64,000 bases of DNA from Maribellus luteus (GCF_003576475.1 NZ_QWGR01000007.1:249563-313562); one strand, 5' to 3'; shown: positions 46,401 to 55,831, counted from the stretch's first letter. The notes: a model not told the origin generated them from the letters alone. Translations and numbers: made by a program.

Positions 46401-47446
46401 GAGTTGATCCAACTGCCTGTGAATACAATCAATTGGGTGAAGTGGAAGACTACACTGTAGTTATTTCGCAACCGGTTCCTCAACCTCCGGTAGCTGATTT
46501 TGCGGCAAACATTTACACCGTTACGGAAGGAGAAAGTGTACAGTTTTCCGATCTTTCGGCAAACGATCCTACCAGCTGGTCATGGACGTTCCCGGGTGCT
46601 GCTACAACAAGCAGCTCGCAGCAAAATCCAACCATCACTTACCCTACCGCCGGTGTTTACAATGTTTCGTTAACCGTTGCCAATGCTTTGGGAACTTCCA
46701 GTCTCACAAAGACAAGTTTTATAAACGTTGTTGCAAAAGGCGAAGCTACTTACTGTACTCCGGTAAATATCAATAGTTCAAGCTGCTATATTAATGAAAT
46801 TGCAGTGGGTAATTTTACTGCCCAATCAGGAGCCGATAAGTATTCATTCTCTCATGAGGTAATCAACCTCAATCCAGGCGGTACGTACAATGTTGAACTT
46901 TATCCTTCAGATTATTCGGTTCGGAATTTCTGGAGAATCTGGGTGGATTTCAACGGCGACGGAGATTTTGATGATTCAGATGAAACTCTGCTGACCGTAA
47001 ACAATCATAAAGGCAGTGTTATTTCATCCATTGCTATCCCCTCTTATGCAAACGGCACAGCCCGCCTCCGCATAACCATGAAAAGTGGCAAAGCACCCGC
47101 TTCCTGCGACGATAATTTTGATGGCGAAGTGGAAGATTATGAAGTATCATTTGGAAGTCTTCCGGGACAAGGAATGGCCTCTTCAGATAATTCGATGGAT
47201 GTGATAAACAAGAACTTCCTTTCGGTTTACCCCAATCCAACCCAGGATAACGTAAACCTTCAATTAAGTGAAGTTGGGGAAAATGATTCGTATGCTGTTT
47301 ACAACTCAGTCGGGTCAAAAATCATGGAAAATCAGATTTCATCGGCACTTAACGTTATTAACCTGAGTAGCCAGCCACCCGGAATGTACATTATTACTGT
47401 AAAAGCTAAAAACCATATTTATACCAGTAAGATAATTAGAAAGTAG
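43442..47446 (+). CDS. Secreted papain-like (C1A) protease with PKD and GEVED domains, T9SS sorted
   Basis: A 1334-residue exported protein (signal ending in SAQ at 23). A C1A peptidase domain (about 238-460) has the oxyanion Gln in NQGACGSCWAF, catalytic Cys264, His385 (SHAMVLVGY) and Asn431 (FKNSWG), after a pro-like segment of about 200 residues. A Ca-binding-like acidic loop (DRDGDGYYW) is followed by four PKD domains (about 520-870; W-SWTFEGG signatures), a GEVED domain, a fifth PKD, a second GEVED, and a T9SS type A sorting domain (SVYPNPTQDNVNL, about 1258-1334). It probably degrades extracellular protein at the cell surface. Confidence 0.93.
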   Translation: MKRPELLLVFFAFVFLSAHASAQTKNQHFKMLGSSPKTVEVNQAFTESSEINLFDRNVNKIYGLAVSATIQLNSEDSKVEFVLLDENFNEYLIYESYGRITKDLQEDIEAVSEETCILDGVKIKSVKVIINDASVQVKSFQYSDRSEFAQNVNELRKERVKEQHKEKVARINSYLKEKGEKWVAGITSVSELSYAERKSLYGQSNFPSGFEFYAGGVISTESTTTISLKSATAASPYVGEWDWRNRHGKNWISPITNQGACGSCWAFASTGAVEAMVNVYFNQQINPDLSEQDVLSCSAGGTCSGGYPSRALDYIKNTGIVDENTFPYQQADLDCALKGNNPSQKFKIQGRVDFGSTLYPKSDDNLKKMLIEKGPVSGGLYDWSHAMVLVGYKVVEEGDRFYYRDLNLQRYWVEVQAGDPLIGKTVWIFKNSWGIYHGDQGYVYVETPISNIGWTHAIQTPITSLVNDYKVVCEDRDGDGYYWWGIGAKPEGLNIPDQADGNDSDPNLGPLDEYGYCIPLNATPVANFTANSTDINTSESVAFTDRSTNVPSSWSWTFEGGNPASSSTKNPVVTYAVSGSYNVSLTVTNANGSDTKTITDFITVSKPVILPVADFSVNTTSVTAGGSISFQDQSSNNPTSWFWEFTGGSPSTSTDQNPIVTYSTTGTYQVKLTVTNADGSDTKIADNLIEVTAVPVIKTPPVADFSASQTTINSGETINFSDLSTNAPTSRSWTFAGGTPSASTLQNPSITYAKAGNYSVSLTVANADGSDTKTLEGFIQVKDPVLEPVADFASNRNKVMEGEQVSFSDQSLNNPVSWNWVFEGGTPSSSTERNPVVTYKNANSYKVSLTVKNDGGTNTKIIDNYILVEKPQPEYCIPSPIASSEWISKVQIGGNYHSSSSEGYADFTSTTFRLEAGSSYSVQLTPGFDPRSKFEYWAVWIDYNQDYAFTEDEKVYSASKSKTMVSGQIYIPTSMELTTRMRIAMGGVDPTACEYNQLGEVEDYTVVISQPVPQPPVADFAANIYTVTEGESVQFSDLSANDPTSWSWTFPGAATTSSSQQNPTITYPTAGVYNVSLTVANALGTSSLTKTSFINVVAKGEATYCTPVNINSSSCYINEIAVGNFTAQSGADKYSFSHEVINLNPGGTYNVELYPSDYSVRNFWRIWVDFNGDGDFDDSDETLLTVNNHKGSVISSIAIPSYANGTARLRITMKSGKAPASCDDNFDGEVEDYEVSFGSLPGQGMASSDNSMDVINKNFLSVYPNPTQDNVNLQLSEVGENDSYAVYNSVGSKIMENQISSALNVINLSSQPPGMYIITVKAKNHIYTSKIIRK

Positions 47447-47496
47447 TAGTGCTGACAAATCAACTACTTGGAGAGCAGGGTACTATGGAACAGAAG

Positions 47497-49095
47497 TCAT
47501 CCTGCTTTCCTTTCTAATCTTCTGGCGAGTCCATGCAACCTCCGGATCGCCTCCAAAACTTCCGATTCGAACCTGTAAACCGAGATTCGCAATTCATCGG
47601 TCCCGGCCAAACGCCCCAGCAGATAGGATCGAACTTCCTGAAAACGGTCTTTAAAAATTTCCTTCGTAAGATTTGCTGTTCTTTCGCGCGACCCGCCATC
47701 AAACATATTCAAAGCATCGCTAAATGCATTCACCGAAATCCCGTACAAAGCGGTAAGTTTGGTAATGGTTTCCTCACTTGTTTTAAATCCCATATCAATT
47801 CGGTGTTGGGCAGCCTCTACAAGATGCGTTGTAATTAAATCGGCCGACATTTCAAGTATGTTAACCGCTTCCACCATATTTTCCAAACGTTGGCTTTCTG
47901 ATTGCGGCAATTGCTTTGCCTGAATTTGCTTCAAAAACTCCAGAATTTCAATGTGTCCCCTGTCGATCATTACATCGTTTTTCCGCAAAGAAGACAATTG
48001 AGTGGAAGTGCCATTGAGTGCCAGCGACAAACCTTGTTCGATTATCTCCAGTGTACGTTTGCCCAACTTATAAATTGACTGGTTGGCCAGATCAATCGCA
48101 ATGGAAGTATTGTCGAGATAATACGAGTGAAGTTCCGGGAATAAAACCTGTTCGTCTTTCTTCCGGTCAGGCACCAGTCGCAGTACCAACCTCGAAACAG
48201 GAGTTACCAGCCAAATAAACACAAAAGTGTTGGCACAATTAAAAATGGTATGTGCATTGGCTATCTGACGAGCTTTGTCGGCCGGAGAAATATAAGCCAC
48301 CAAATCGGCCAGCTGACCGATAAAAGCAAACCACAATAAAACGCCAACCACTTTAAACAACACATGCGAAACCGCTACGCGCATAGCAGCCCTTGGTTTT
48401 CCCAAAGCCGAAAGTACTGCGGTAACACAGGTTCCGATATTGGCACCCAGAATAATCGAAACGCCCGCTTCCACATTTAGCAGCTGTTGCGAGGCAAGTA
48501 CAATAACAACACCGGTTGTAGCCGAAGAACTTTGGACCGCAGCCGTAAACACTGTTCCGATCAATATCCCCAAAAGATGATTGTCAAGACCCGTCATCGT
48601 CCGAACAAAAGGCTCGTAAGTTTTTAAGGGCTCGGTTGCTTCGCTCATTACATTCATACCGAGAAATACGAGCCCCAGCCCCAGGATAATTGTCCCAACT
48701 TCCTTGTACGACTTTTTTGAAAAAACAACGCTGAATAAATACCCAAAAGCAACCATCACCCAGGCGGCACCTGTTATTTTAAAGGCAATAATCTGAGCAG
48801 TAATAGTGGTACCCAGATTCGCCCCCAGAATTACTCCCAATGTGCTTTGAAAAGATAGCAATCCGGCAGAAACAAAGCCAACGGCCAGTACCGTTGTTAC
48901 CGATGAAGATTGTATAACGGCCGTAATTCCTGTTCCCGCCAGCAAAGAAGTCCACCGGTTTCGGGTCATCGATTGAAGAAAACTCTTCATACGGTTTCCG
49001 GCAACAATCTTCAGCGAATCCGTCATCACCGTCATGCCGTGCAAAAAAATGGCAAGGCCTCCCAACAACAAAACACTCAACGTAAGCCAGTTCAT
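47497..49095 (-). CDS. Na/Pi cotransporter family protein with PhoU-like domain
   Basis: A 532-residue inner-membrane protein of the Na+/phosphate symporter (NptA/PNaS) family. Two inverted-repeat halves each carry a QSSS signature (VIQSSSVTTVL and AVQSSSATTGV) and GANLGTT/GANIGTC substrate loops across about eight membrane segments (1-310). The last 200 residues resemble PhoU helices, as in the longer bacterial members. It probably imports phosphate or a similar anion with sodium. Convergent with the protease gene, divergent from the sulfatase gene. Confidence 0.92.
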   Translation of the reverse strand: MNWLTLSVLLLGGLAIFLHGMTVMTDSLKIVAGNRMKSFLQSMTRNRWTSLLAGTGITAVIQSSSVTTVLAVGFVSAGLLSFQSTLGVILGANLGTTITAQIIAFKITGAAWVMVAFGYLFSVVFSKKSYKEVGTIILGLGLVFLGMNVMSEATEPLKTYEPFVRTMTGLDNHLLGILIGTVFTAAVQSSSATTGVVIVLASQQLLNVEAGVSIILGANIGTCVTAVLSALGKPRAAMRVAVSHVLFKVVGVLLWFAFIGQLADLVAYISPADKARQIANAHTIFNCANTFVFIWLVTPVSRLVLRLVPDRKKDEQVLFPELHSYYLDNTSIAIDLANQSIYKLGKRTLEIIEQGLSLALNGTSTQLSSLRKNDVMIDRGHIEILEFLKQIQAKQLPQSESQRLENMVEAVNILEMSADLITTHLVEAAQHRIDMGFKTSEETITKLTALYGISVNAFSDALNMFDGGSRERTANLTKEIFKDRFQEVRSYLLGRLAGTDELRISVYRFESEVLEAIRRLHGLARRLERKAG

Positions 49096-49338
49096 ATGCT
49101 ATTTAATAGAGAATGAATAAATTTTCAGTTTGCCCTAAAATTAGCACTTGCCCGCACATATCGCAACTTTTACCAAAATATCATTATAAAGCCTAAAACT
49201 GGTTTTTAATATTTTTTTGAAAGTCTTTCAGTATTATATTCTAATTTTATCCTTCGAAAAGAAAGTAACAAGCTCAGTAACTTGTATTAAACAATAAAAT
49301 ATCAATCCGTTACGAAACGGAAAAACAAAAATCATAGT

Positions 49339-50727
49339 ATGAAATCACTCGTCGCATTTAGCCTCATTTGCATGACCATTTTTCTTTCTTCGTGTAGCCA
49401 GAAACCGGCAAAGCAGGAAGAGAATAAGCAACCCAACGTTGTTATCATTTTTCTGGATGACTCGGGATACAACGATTTTTCACCGTTTGGAGATCTTTTC
49501 ATTGAAACTCCGAATGTGAAAACCCTGGCAGAAGAAGGTGTCTCATTCAAGAACTTTTACGTTCCGCAAGCGGTTTGTTCGGCTTCGCGCGCAGCGCTGC
49601 TTTCAGGCTGTTACCCGGGAAGAACCAAGGTGTTTGGCGCTCATGGTCCCAAAGAGCGAGGTCTTGATCCTAAATTCCCGATAATTGGCGAAGTTTTTAA
49701 AGCAGCAGGTTACAAAACCGGATTCTTTGGCAAATGGCACATAGGCGACCAGGAAGACACGCGTCCTCAAAGCCGTGGTTTTGATGAAACATGCGGCCTC
49801 ATGTACTCCAACGACATGTGGAAACATCATCCTGAAAGTCCTGAATATTGGGGAAGATTTCCTTTGCAATTCTGGGAAAACGGCAAAGTGATTATTGAAG
49901 ACGTGGATTCTTCGGATCAGCAATACCTGACCAAATGGTACACCGAACACGCTGTTGATTTTATCAATCGTCACAAAGATGACCCATTTCTGTTGTATGT
50001 TCCGCACTCGATGTCGCACGTTCCGTTGTTTTGCAGCCCCGAGTTTAAAGGAAAATCCGGCGTTGGATTATACGGTGATGTGATTTCGGAGCTCGATTGG
50101 TCGGTAGGCGAAATTAACAAGGCGCTGAAAGAAAATGGCCTCGATGAAAACACAATCGTTGTTTTCTCTTCCGATAACGGCCCTTGGATTGCGTATGGCA
50201 ACCATGCAGGAACAACCCCGTTTCGCGAGGCCAAAGGAACTACTTTTGACGGAGGAACGCGCTCGGCAACCATCATAAAATATCCGGCCCAGCTGGAAGG
50301 AAATAAAGAATCGACCGATGCACTGATGACAATCGACTTGTTGCCTACTTTGTGCCACCTGGCCAATGTTCCGCTTCCTGAAACCGAGATTGACGGAAAA
50401 AATGTTTGGGACCTGATTTCGGGAAAACCAGACGCGAAAAACCCTCACGATTATTATGCTTTTACCAACAACAACGAATTTCAGGCGATTATGAGCGGCG
50501 ATGGAAAATGGAAGCTTCATTTACCGCACAACTACCGGACAATGTCGGAAATAAAAGGAAAAGACGGATTACCGGGCAAATACCAGCAAGCTCACATCGA
50601 CCTTTCCTTGTTTGACATGGAAAACGATCCGTATGAAACAACCAATGTGCTAGACCAGCACCCTGAAGTCGCTGAACATTTGTTGCAGCTGGCAGAACAG
50701 CACAAGCAAAAGTTTTTTGCAAACTAA
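49339..50727 (+). CDS. Sulfatase family lipoprotein (arylsulfatase-like)
   Basis: A 462-residue sulfatase that cleaves sulfate esters, probably from marine or host polysaccharides. It starts with a lipoprotein signal (lipobox FLSSC, Cys19). The formylglycine motif CSASRAALLSGCYPGR carries the Cys to be oxidised, and FLDDSGYND with VFSSDNGPW supply the calcium-site aspartates. In anaerobic Bacteroidota the modifying enzyme is the radical-SAM anSME; none is in the window. It is a single gene ending in a strong terminator and not inside a visible polysaccharide utilization locus. Confidence 0.92.
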   Translation: MKSLVAFSLICMTIFLSSCSQKPAKQEENKQPNVVIIFLDDSGYNDFSPFGDLFIETPNVKTLAEEGVSFKNFYVPQAVCSASRAALLSGCYPGRTKVFGAHGPKERGLDPKFPIIGEVFKAAGYKTGFFGKWHIGDQEDTRPQSRGFDETCGLMYSNDMWKHHPESPEYWGRFPLQFWENGKVIIEDVDSSDQQYLTKWYTEHAVDFINRHKDDPFLLYVPHSMSHVPLFCSPEFKGKSGVGLYGDVISELDWSVGEINKALKENGLDENTIVVFSSDNGPWIAYGNHAGTTPFREAKGTTFDGGTRSATIIKYPAQLEGNKESTDALMTIDLLPTLCHLANVPLPETEIDGKNVWDLISGKPDAKNPHDYYAFTNNNEFQAIMSGDGKWKLHLPHNYRTMSEIKGKDGLPGKYQQAHIDLSLFDMENDPYETTNVLDQHPEVAEHLLQLAEQHKQKFFAN

Positions 50728-50747
50728 ACAATCGTTTCACGACTTAA

Positions 50748-50790
50748 TAAAAGAAGACCCGGATTTTTACTGAAATCCGGGTCTTCTGCT
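50748..50790. terminator. Bidirectional terminator after the sulfatase gene
   Basis: AGAAGACCCGGATTT and AAATCCGGGTCTTCT form a long hairpin around a short loop; A-rich and T-containing flanks lie on both sides. It separates the sulfatase and DUF4252 genes. Confidence 0.8.
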
Positions 50791-50804
50791 ATAGCTGGCA
50801 ATCG

Positions 50805-51311
50805 CTAATTTTTAAAACTTAGAAACCTGTCAGGATCGGTTAAATTTATTTTATCGTTTAGCAGATCAGGGCTTATTTCTCCCTTCAAATAAATCAGTGC
50901 ATTATCCTCTCCCCCTACCAAAATCAGTAATTCTTTAATTACCTCTTCATCCATTCTGCCAAAAATGGTCACATTTTGATCTCCTTCTCTTATCACCACC
51001 AACTCTTCAAATTTTTCATTCTTATTAATTCGTTCGTAAAACTCTTCGTGAAGATTGATTTTTTGATTCAGATGATCGTCTTCCACTGCAATTACTTTTA
51101 CTTTGTCAATGCTTTCCAGCATCTCTCGCTCACCCTCTTCCAATTCGCCAAAGTTGGCAGCCAAATGAATAAGCCACCCCGGAACACTTACGGTAACCAC
51201 TCCGTCTTTAAACCGGTACTTGTTAAAAGCTTCAGAAACTCCGGGCTCGTATGAACACGAAGCGAGCAGAAAAACAGACAGGGCCAGAAGTGGTAAAATT
51301 CTTTTCATCAT
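50805..51311 (-). CDS. DUF4252 family lipoprotein
   Basis: A 168-residue lipoprotein (lipobox FLLASC). The middle contains the DUF4252 pattern, with DKVKVIAVEDDHLNQKINLHEEF followed by EELVVIREGDQNVTIFGRMDEEVIKELLILVGGED. Such proteins are common in Bacteroidota and their function is unknown; some lie in ECF-sigma/anti-sigma loci, which are absent here. It lies downstream of the pseudouridine synthase gene on the same strand, with 106 bases between. Confidence 0.8.
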   Translation of the reverse strand: MMKRILPLLALSVFLLASCSYEPGVSEAFNKYRFKDGVVTVSVPGWLIHLAANFGELEEGEREMLESIDKVKVIAVEDDHLNQKINLHEEFYERINKNEKFEELVVIREGDQNVTIFGRMDEEVIKELLILVGGEDNALIYLKGEISPDLLNDKINLTDPDRFLSFKN

Positions 51312-51417
51312 AGTAGGTTTTACATTGAGACGGAAACTGCGGTTGTTCCGTTACATCAAATTTGCAGAATTTCACCGGCCGCTTCAAAAGATTTCGACCA
51401 ACAAGGTTTTCAGGTCG

Positions 51418-52107
51418 TTAAACTCCTACCTCGAGTTGGTTTAATACCCCAAAAAAAGTCTCCGGAACTGCAGCCTCAAACTCCATTTGCTCCCTGGTAA
51501 CCGGATGTATAAAAGCAAGTTTTCCGGCATGAAGAAACAAGCGTTTAATCCCTGTAATTTCGGTTACCATCTTGTTAAGCGTAAAATCTCCATGATGCGA
51601 GTCACCCAGCATATCAAAATGATTTTGAGCAAAATGCTGGCGAAGCTGGTGCCAGCGGCCTGTTTCGGGCCGGAGCTCAACGTAACTAAGTTTTATATTC
51701 AACTTTTCACCGTGCGACAAAGCGGTTTGGACGGTCCGCAAGGTTTTGTAATGTGTAGTGGCCGGCTTTTTAAATTTCGACTTCTTTTTTACCAGCACCT
51801 TGTTTTCAAAAGTACCTTCGCCGGGATCGCCCTGCACCACTGTATAATAAATCTTCTGCACTTCCTTGCGTTCAAACATCAGCGTTAATTCGTGCGCCAC
51901 TTCTTTCGAAAGCGCCAGCACAATTACGCCCGAGGTTTTTGAATCGAGCCGGTGCACATTGTAAATCCACTGTCCGGTCATGTCTCCCACCAGCTTTGTA
52001 AGGTAATCGGCATCATGAGGCATAAAATCATTTTTATGAACCGGAAGGTCAACCGGTTTATCAACAACCATCAGGTGTTCATCCCGGTAAATTACAGGTA
52101 TTTCCAT
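51418..52107 (-). CDS. RluA/TruC-like pseudouridine synthase
   Basis: A 229-residue stand-alone pseudouridine synthase without an S4 domain. The catalytic motif VHRLDSKTSGVIVLALS has the nucleophilic Asp, and TGRWHQLRQHFA and FLHAGKLAFIHP are family signatures. Size and the short sequence resemble TruC, which modifies U65 of tRNA, but RluA-type rRNA activity cannot be excluded. It is divergent from msrB. Confidence 0.9.
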   Translation of the reverse strand: MEIPVIYRDEHLMVVDKPVDLPVHKNDFMPHDADYLTKLVGDMTGQWIYNVHRLDSKTSGVIVLALSKEVAHELTLMFERKEVQKIYYTVVQGDPGEGTFENKVLVKKKSKFKKPATTHYKTLRTVQTALSHGEKLNIKLSYVELRPETGRWHQLRQHFAQNHFDMLGDSHHGDFTLNKMVTEITGIKRLFLHAGKLAFIHPVTREQMEFEAAVPETFFGVLNQLEVGV

Positions 52108-52213
52108 TTTTTATCGCTAAGCTCTCAAAGGTATAAAACCATGCGGGATTACCTACTCTTTAACTTCAGCGGAAGCTCGTAAACTTTGCCGCTTGTCAAA
52201 TGTTTTACTTGGT

Positions 52214-52690
52214 ATGAAAACAATAGTAAGTTTAGTATTAATGATCGCGGGATTAAGCGCCTTTGGCCAGGAAGCGGATTCAACGGTTCAGCATAAAAAT
52301 AAAGACATGAAATGGAAGGAACTAACAGATTTTGAACATTACGTAATTGTTGAAAAAGGCACCGAACGACCGTTTACAGGAAAATACTACGATTTTAAAG
52401 AGAACGGTGTGTATGTGTGTAAACGTTGCGGCGCGCCACTTTATCGTTCTTCAGATAAGTTTGATGCGCATTGTGGCTGGCCCAGTTTTGATGACGAAAT
52501 TGAGGGAGCTGTGCATCGATCGGTGGATGCCGACGGACGTAGAACCGAGATTACCTGTGCCAATTGCGGCGGCCATTTGGGGCATGTGTTTTTGGGCGAA
52601 GGATTTACCCGGAAAAACACCCGGCATTGCGTAAACTCGGTATCAATTGATTTTATCCCGGCCGATAAAATAAAAAAGGGAGAACAGTAA
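52214..52690 (+). CDS. msrB: Exported peptide-methionine (R)-S-oxide reductase
   Basis: A 158-residue methionine sulfoxide reductase B. The signal peptide [19 protein letters not shown] puts it in the envelope and fixes the ATG; a TTG start 21 bases earlier was rejected. Zinc cysteines are in CKRC and CANC; the catalytic Cys is in [15 protein letters not shown] is the substrate-binding stretch. The stop codon lies inside the loop of the terminator hairpin. It is divergent from the pseudouridine synthase gene. Confidence 0.93.
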   Translation: MKTIVSLVLMIAGLSAFGQEADSTVQHKNKDMKWKELTDFEHYVIVEKGTERPFTGKYYDFKENGVYVCKRCGAPLYRSSDKFDAHCGWPSFDDEIEGAVHRSVDADGRRTEITCANCGGHLGHVFLGEGFTRKNTRHCVNSVSIDFIPADKIKKGEQ

Positions 52691-52712
52691 CTGTTCTCCC
52701 TTTTTTATTTCT
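52672..52712 (+). terminator. Intrinsic terminator overlapping the msrB stop
   Basis: AAAAGGGAGAACAG, loop TAA, CTGTTCTCCCTTTT, then a T tract. The TAA in the loop is the msrB stop codon. The A-rich left arm also allows use from the convergent ridA side. Confidence 0.85.
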
Positions 52713-52733
52713 TTCAAAATGAATTTATCTTTA

Positions 52734-53114
52734 TCAAGCTTTCACCGCAATAGTCTCAATTTCGACCAAAACTCCCAACGGAAGTTCTTTTACCGCAAAA
52801 GCAGCTCTTGCCGGAGGGTTTTGTGTGTAATACGATCCGTAAACTTCGTTCATGGGTTTGAAGTTGGCCATATCGCTTAGCAGGCAGGTTGATTTCACCA
52901 CATCCTCAAACGAATAACCGGCAGCTTCCAGAATGGCGCCAATGTTCTTCATCACCTGTTGTGTTTGTTCCTGAATTCCGCCTTCTACGACCTTCATTGT
53001 TGCAGGGTCGAGCGGTACCTGACCGGAAATATAAAGCGTTCCGTTAACTTCTACTGCCTGGCTATATGGTCCAATGGCCTGTGGAGCTTTATCTGTAGCA
53101 ATAATACGTTTCAT
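52734..53114 (-). CDS. ridA: RidA family reactive intermediate deaminase
   Basis: A 126-residue YjgF/RidA protein that hydrolyses reactive enamine/imine intermediates from PLP enzymes. The conserved Arg in NPPARAAFAVKELPLG and Glu in VLVEIETIAV are present, and length and fold signature are complete. It lies 11 bases downstream of the lptD-like gene, so it is probably the second gene of a two-gene operon. Confidence 0.94.
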   Translation of the reverse strand: MKRIIATDKAPQAIGPYSQAVEVNGTLYISGQVPLDPATMKVVEGGIQEQTQQVMKNIGAILEAAGYSFEDVVKSTCLLSDMANFKPMNEVYGSYYTQNPPARAAFAVKELPLGVLVEIETIAVKA

Positions 53115-53125
53115 AATATTGAATT

Positions 53126-55831
53126 TTAGAAGTTATTGTCGTAATGACTTTTTTGTTTCTGCAGCTTCAGATCCGATAGCATCGAAGATTTTGCATTGAT
53201 GGTAAAGCTGTAGCTCTTCCTGAAACCAAAGGGAACAAAGTTAAACGACATCCCCCAGCAGTGCAAATCGCGCGTAAGGTTGAAAGTTGTAAATGAAAAT
53301 TCACCCGCCTGAATATCAAAGTTGGTATTCATACTCAGCTTCCATTTTTCAGTAATGCTAACGTTTCCTCTAAATCCAAGCGTTTGAGATACCCGCCCAT
53401 TTGGAGTCGAAGCAGATTTTCCTGTATAATTCATGCTGTAATCGAATCCAAAATCCCAGGGCATACTAAAGTCAACATAGTTATCAAACGTAACCGGCAG
53501 CAAATCATCTTCCACCGGAGGAATATTTTCATCATTTCCTACAACTTCCATATCACCCGATTCATCGCCGCCCTGATTGCTTTTCCCTGATTTATTTTTT
53601 GACTTGAACGTCATTCCAAACGAAAGGTTGGCACGTGTCAAGCGTCCTAATTTTCCCAAGCCACTTCTTTCGTTCCATGTATATTTATGAATCTTCCGGT
53701 AGTTATCATCCAGCATATACGGGTCAAGTGTGGCACCGGCATTAATACTAACCCCGGCAACCGTTGTACGCCCGCGAATTGAGACCGGAGCCAGGTTTAA
53801 AGAATCGGCAATTAAGTCGTAAGAAGTACTAAGACTCAGGTTATCGATCAGCTTTACCTTCCGAAACTTCTGTTCTCCATCCGTTTTGGTACTATCGCGG
53901 GTGTCCAGTTTTTTCATTTCCAGGTTATTGCTCAACGAGAACGAAATCGATCCCGACTCTCCCCTTCCAGGAGAACCACCGTAAATACCGCCTAAATTTG
54001 AATCCAGGTACCGGGTATTCCCCAAACTATCCACCTGAACTTCGTGCCAGTACCCAAACTTATCCTGTCCAAAATCGGGGCGGTAGCTAAACGAAATCGA
54101 TGGAGTCATTTTATGCCTGATACCCACCACCTTTGAATTGGGGTTGCGTGGCAAAAAGCTTCCGTAAATATTGGTGGATGCACTTACACTGTAGGCATAA
54201 TCATAAACACGGTTTAAACCTGTAACGGTATCTACCCGCACGGTACTGGGAATTCCTGACGGATTATTGGCGTAATTGGCCCCTTCTTCGTACTCGTACT
54301 CGTATTTTTTGAAGTACCATTTTTCGTTGTAACTGATACCCGGGCTGAAATTAATGTATTTAAACAGGTTAAAACTCGGGAACGAAATAGGAACGTTGTG
54401 CTTTATTCCGTTTTTCCAGTCGGTAGCAAAAGAACTGGATAGGATTTCATCTTCCTTTGCTGTGATCGTATTTTTAAAATTTCCGGTGTAATTGATCCCA
54501 AAGTTCTCGTAAAACTTCAGTTTCCCGCTCCTGTTCTTTTTTCGCAGCGGGTAAACTTTCGCCATACTGAATGTTGTCTCCGGAAACGAGAGCGACATGG
54601 TACTGTCGCGTGTATTTTGCGAATGCCGAAGGTTCATCGACATATTAAAAGGCGTGTTCTCGAAACGACGAGAGAACGATATGCTAGACGATTTTGTGGT
54701 GGTCAGGTAATCCTGGCTGTTATAGGCGTTTTGCTTGTCGTAACCACTCGAAGAAAGGTTAACACTCGCAGAAAACGTCTGATTCGGATTGGCCTTGGCA
54801 TCCTGTGTGTGCGACCATACCAGTTTAAATTGCTTTGATTTTGAGTAGGTATCAAATCCTTCCTCTCCGTACTTGTTTATGGCATAATCAAAACTAAAAT
54901 TCCCGCTGAACTTGTAACGCTGACGGTAACTGGTTTTTGCCCGGGCACCCCACGAACCTTTTGAATAAATATCAGCCTGAACTGCCAAATCGAAGTACTG
55001 GCTGGCGGCCCAATAATATCCACCATCCCGCAAAAAGAAACCCCGGTTGTTTTCTTCACCATAGGTAGGAATAAGAATTCCCGATGAATAGGTGGGTGAA
55101 TTGGGGAAATACCCAAAGGGTAAAAACGGAAAATAAATAGGAAAATCCTCCAATACCATGTGAGCTGGCCCGGTAATAATCTTTTTGTTCGAAATCACCT
55201 TTGCTTTACTCAGCTGAAGATAGAAGTGCGGATGATCAGCATCGCAGGTGGTATACTTGGCTTTTTCGGTAATAAAAACATCCTTTCCGATTTTTTTGGT
55301 CCGGTCGCTGTGAATATAACCTTCTCCCTGTTGCGAAACTACCCGGGTAATAAAAGCCTTTTCCGTATCAAAGTTATAGCGCATAGTTTCCGATTCGTAC
55401 TCCTCAGATCCCTGTTTGAAAATCGGCTTTTGCGCCATCTCTCCGGTTGAATCAATCACCCCCTCGGCGTAAATCTCCTTCGTTTCCAGATCGAGTTCAA
55501 TGTAATAAGCCGTAAGTTCTATCTGCTGATAAGTTACTTTGGCATTGTTGTATAAAAACACTTTTTGCCCGTCAAGCGAAACAATCATCGAGTCTTCGGC
55601 ATTGTAAACAATGGGATCCACCAAAAAAGCTTCTTTGGTTTTCGAGGAATCCGTCAATGCGAGAGTTGAATCCATTGCCATGGTATCCATTGCAACAGTG
55701 TCTGACAATGTTAACGCGCTGATTGTATCTATAGCTGAATTTTGTACTGAAAAATTCGTTCCCGGCTCCTGTCCAAACAAGATCAGCCAGGGGCATACAA
55801 TAAAAAGATATGTAAGAATTGATTTATTCAA
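53126..55831 (-). CDS. LptD-like outer-membrane LPS assembly protein
   Basis: A 901-residue outer-membrane protein with signal peptide (MNKSILTYLFIVCPWLILFGQ). After a Thr/Ser/Asp-rich linker, residues about 70-220 look like the OstA jellyroll (DGQKVFLYNNAKVTYQQIELTA) and the rest (about 230-901) is a series of amphipathic strands rich in Tyr, Phe and Ser, ending near the membrane barrel end. LPFGYFPN and SSGILIPTYG are motifs of the Bacteroidota LptD-like family. It probably inserts LPS into the outer leaflet. The LptE partner is not seen. It is co-transcribed with ridA and divergent from the amidase. Confidence 0.8.
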   Translation of the reverse strand: MNKSILTYLFIVCPWLILFGQEPGTNFSVQNSAIDTISALTLSDTVAMDTMAMDSTLALTDSSKTKEAFLVDPIVYNAEDSMIVSLDGQKVFLYNNAKVTYQQIELTAYYIELDLETKEIYAEGVIDSTGEMAQKPIFKQGSEEYESETMRYNFDTEKAFITRVVSQQGEGYIHSDRTKKIGKDVFITEKAKYTTCDADHPHFYLQLSKAKVISNKKIITGPAHMVLEDFPIYFPFLPFGYFPNSPTYSSGILIPTYGEENNRGFFLRDGGYYWAASQYFDLAVQADIYSKGSWGARAKTSYRQRYKFSGNFSFDYAINKYGEEGFDTYSKSKQFKLVWSHTQDAKANPNQTFSASVNLSSSGYDKQNAYNSQDYLTTTKSSSISFSRRFENTPFNMSMNLRHSQNTRDSTMSLSFPETTFSMAKVYPLRKKNRSGKLKFYENFGINYTGNFKNTITAKEDEILSSSFATDWKNGIKHNVPISFPSFNLFKYINFSPGISYNEKWYFKKYEYEYEEGANYANNPSGIPSTVRVDTVTGLNRVYDYAYSVSASTNIYGSFLPRNPNSKVVGIRHKMTPSISFSYRPDFGQDKFGYWHEVQVDSLGNTRYLDSNLGGIYGGSPGRGESGSISFSLSNNLEMKKLDTRDSTKTDGEQKFRKVKLIDNLSLSTSYDLIADSLNLAPVSIRGRTTVAGVSINAGATLDPYMLDDNYRKIHKYTWNERSGLGKLGRLTRANLSFGMTFKSKNKSGKSNQGGDESGDMEVVGNDENIPPVEDDLLPVTFDNYVDFSMPWDFGFDYSMNYTGKSASTPNGRVSQTLGFRGNVSITEKWKLSMNTNFDIQAGEFSFTTFNLTRDLHCWGMSFNFVPFGFRKSYSFTINAKSSMLSDLKLQKQKSHYDNNF

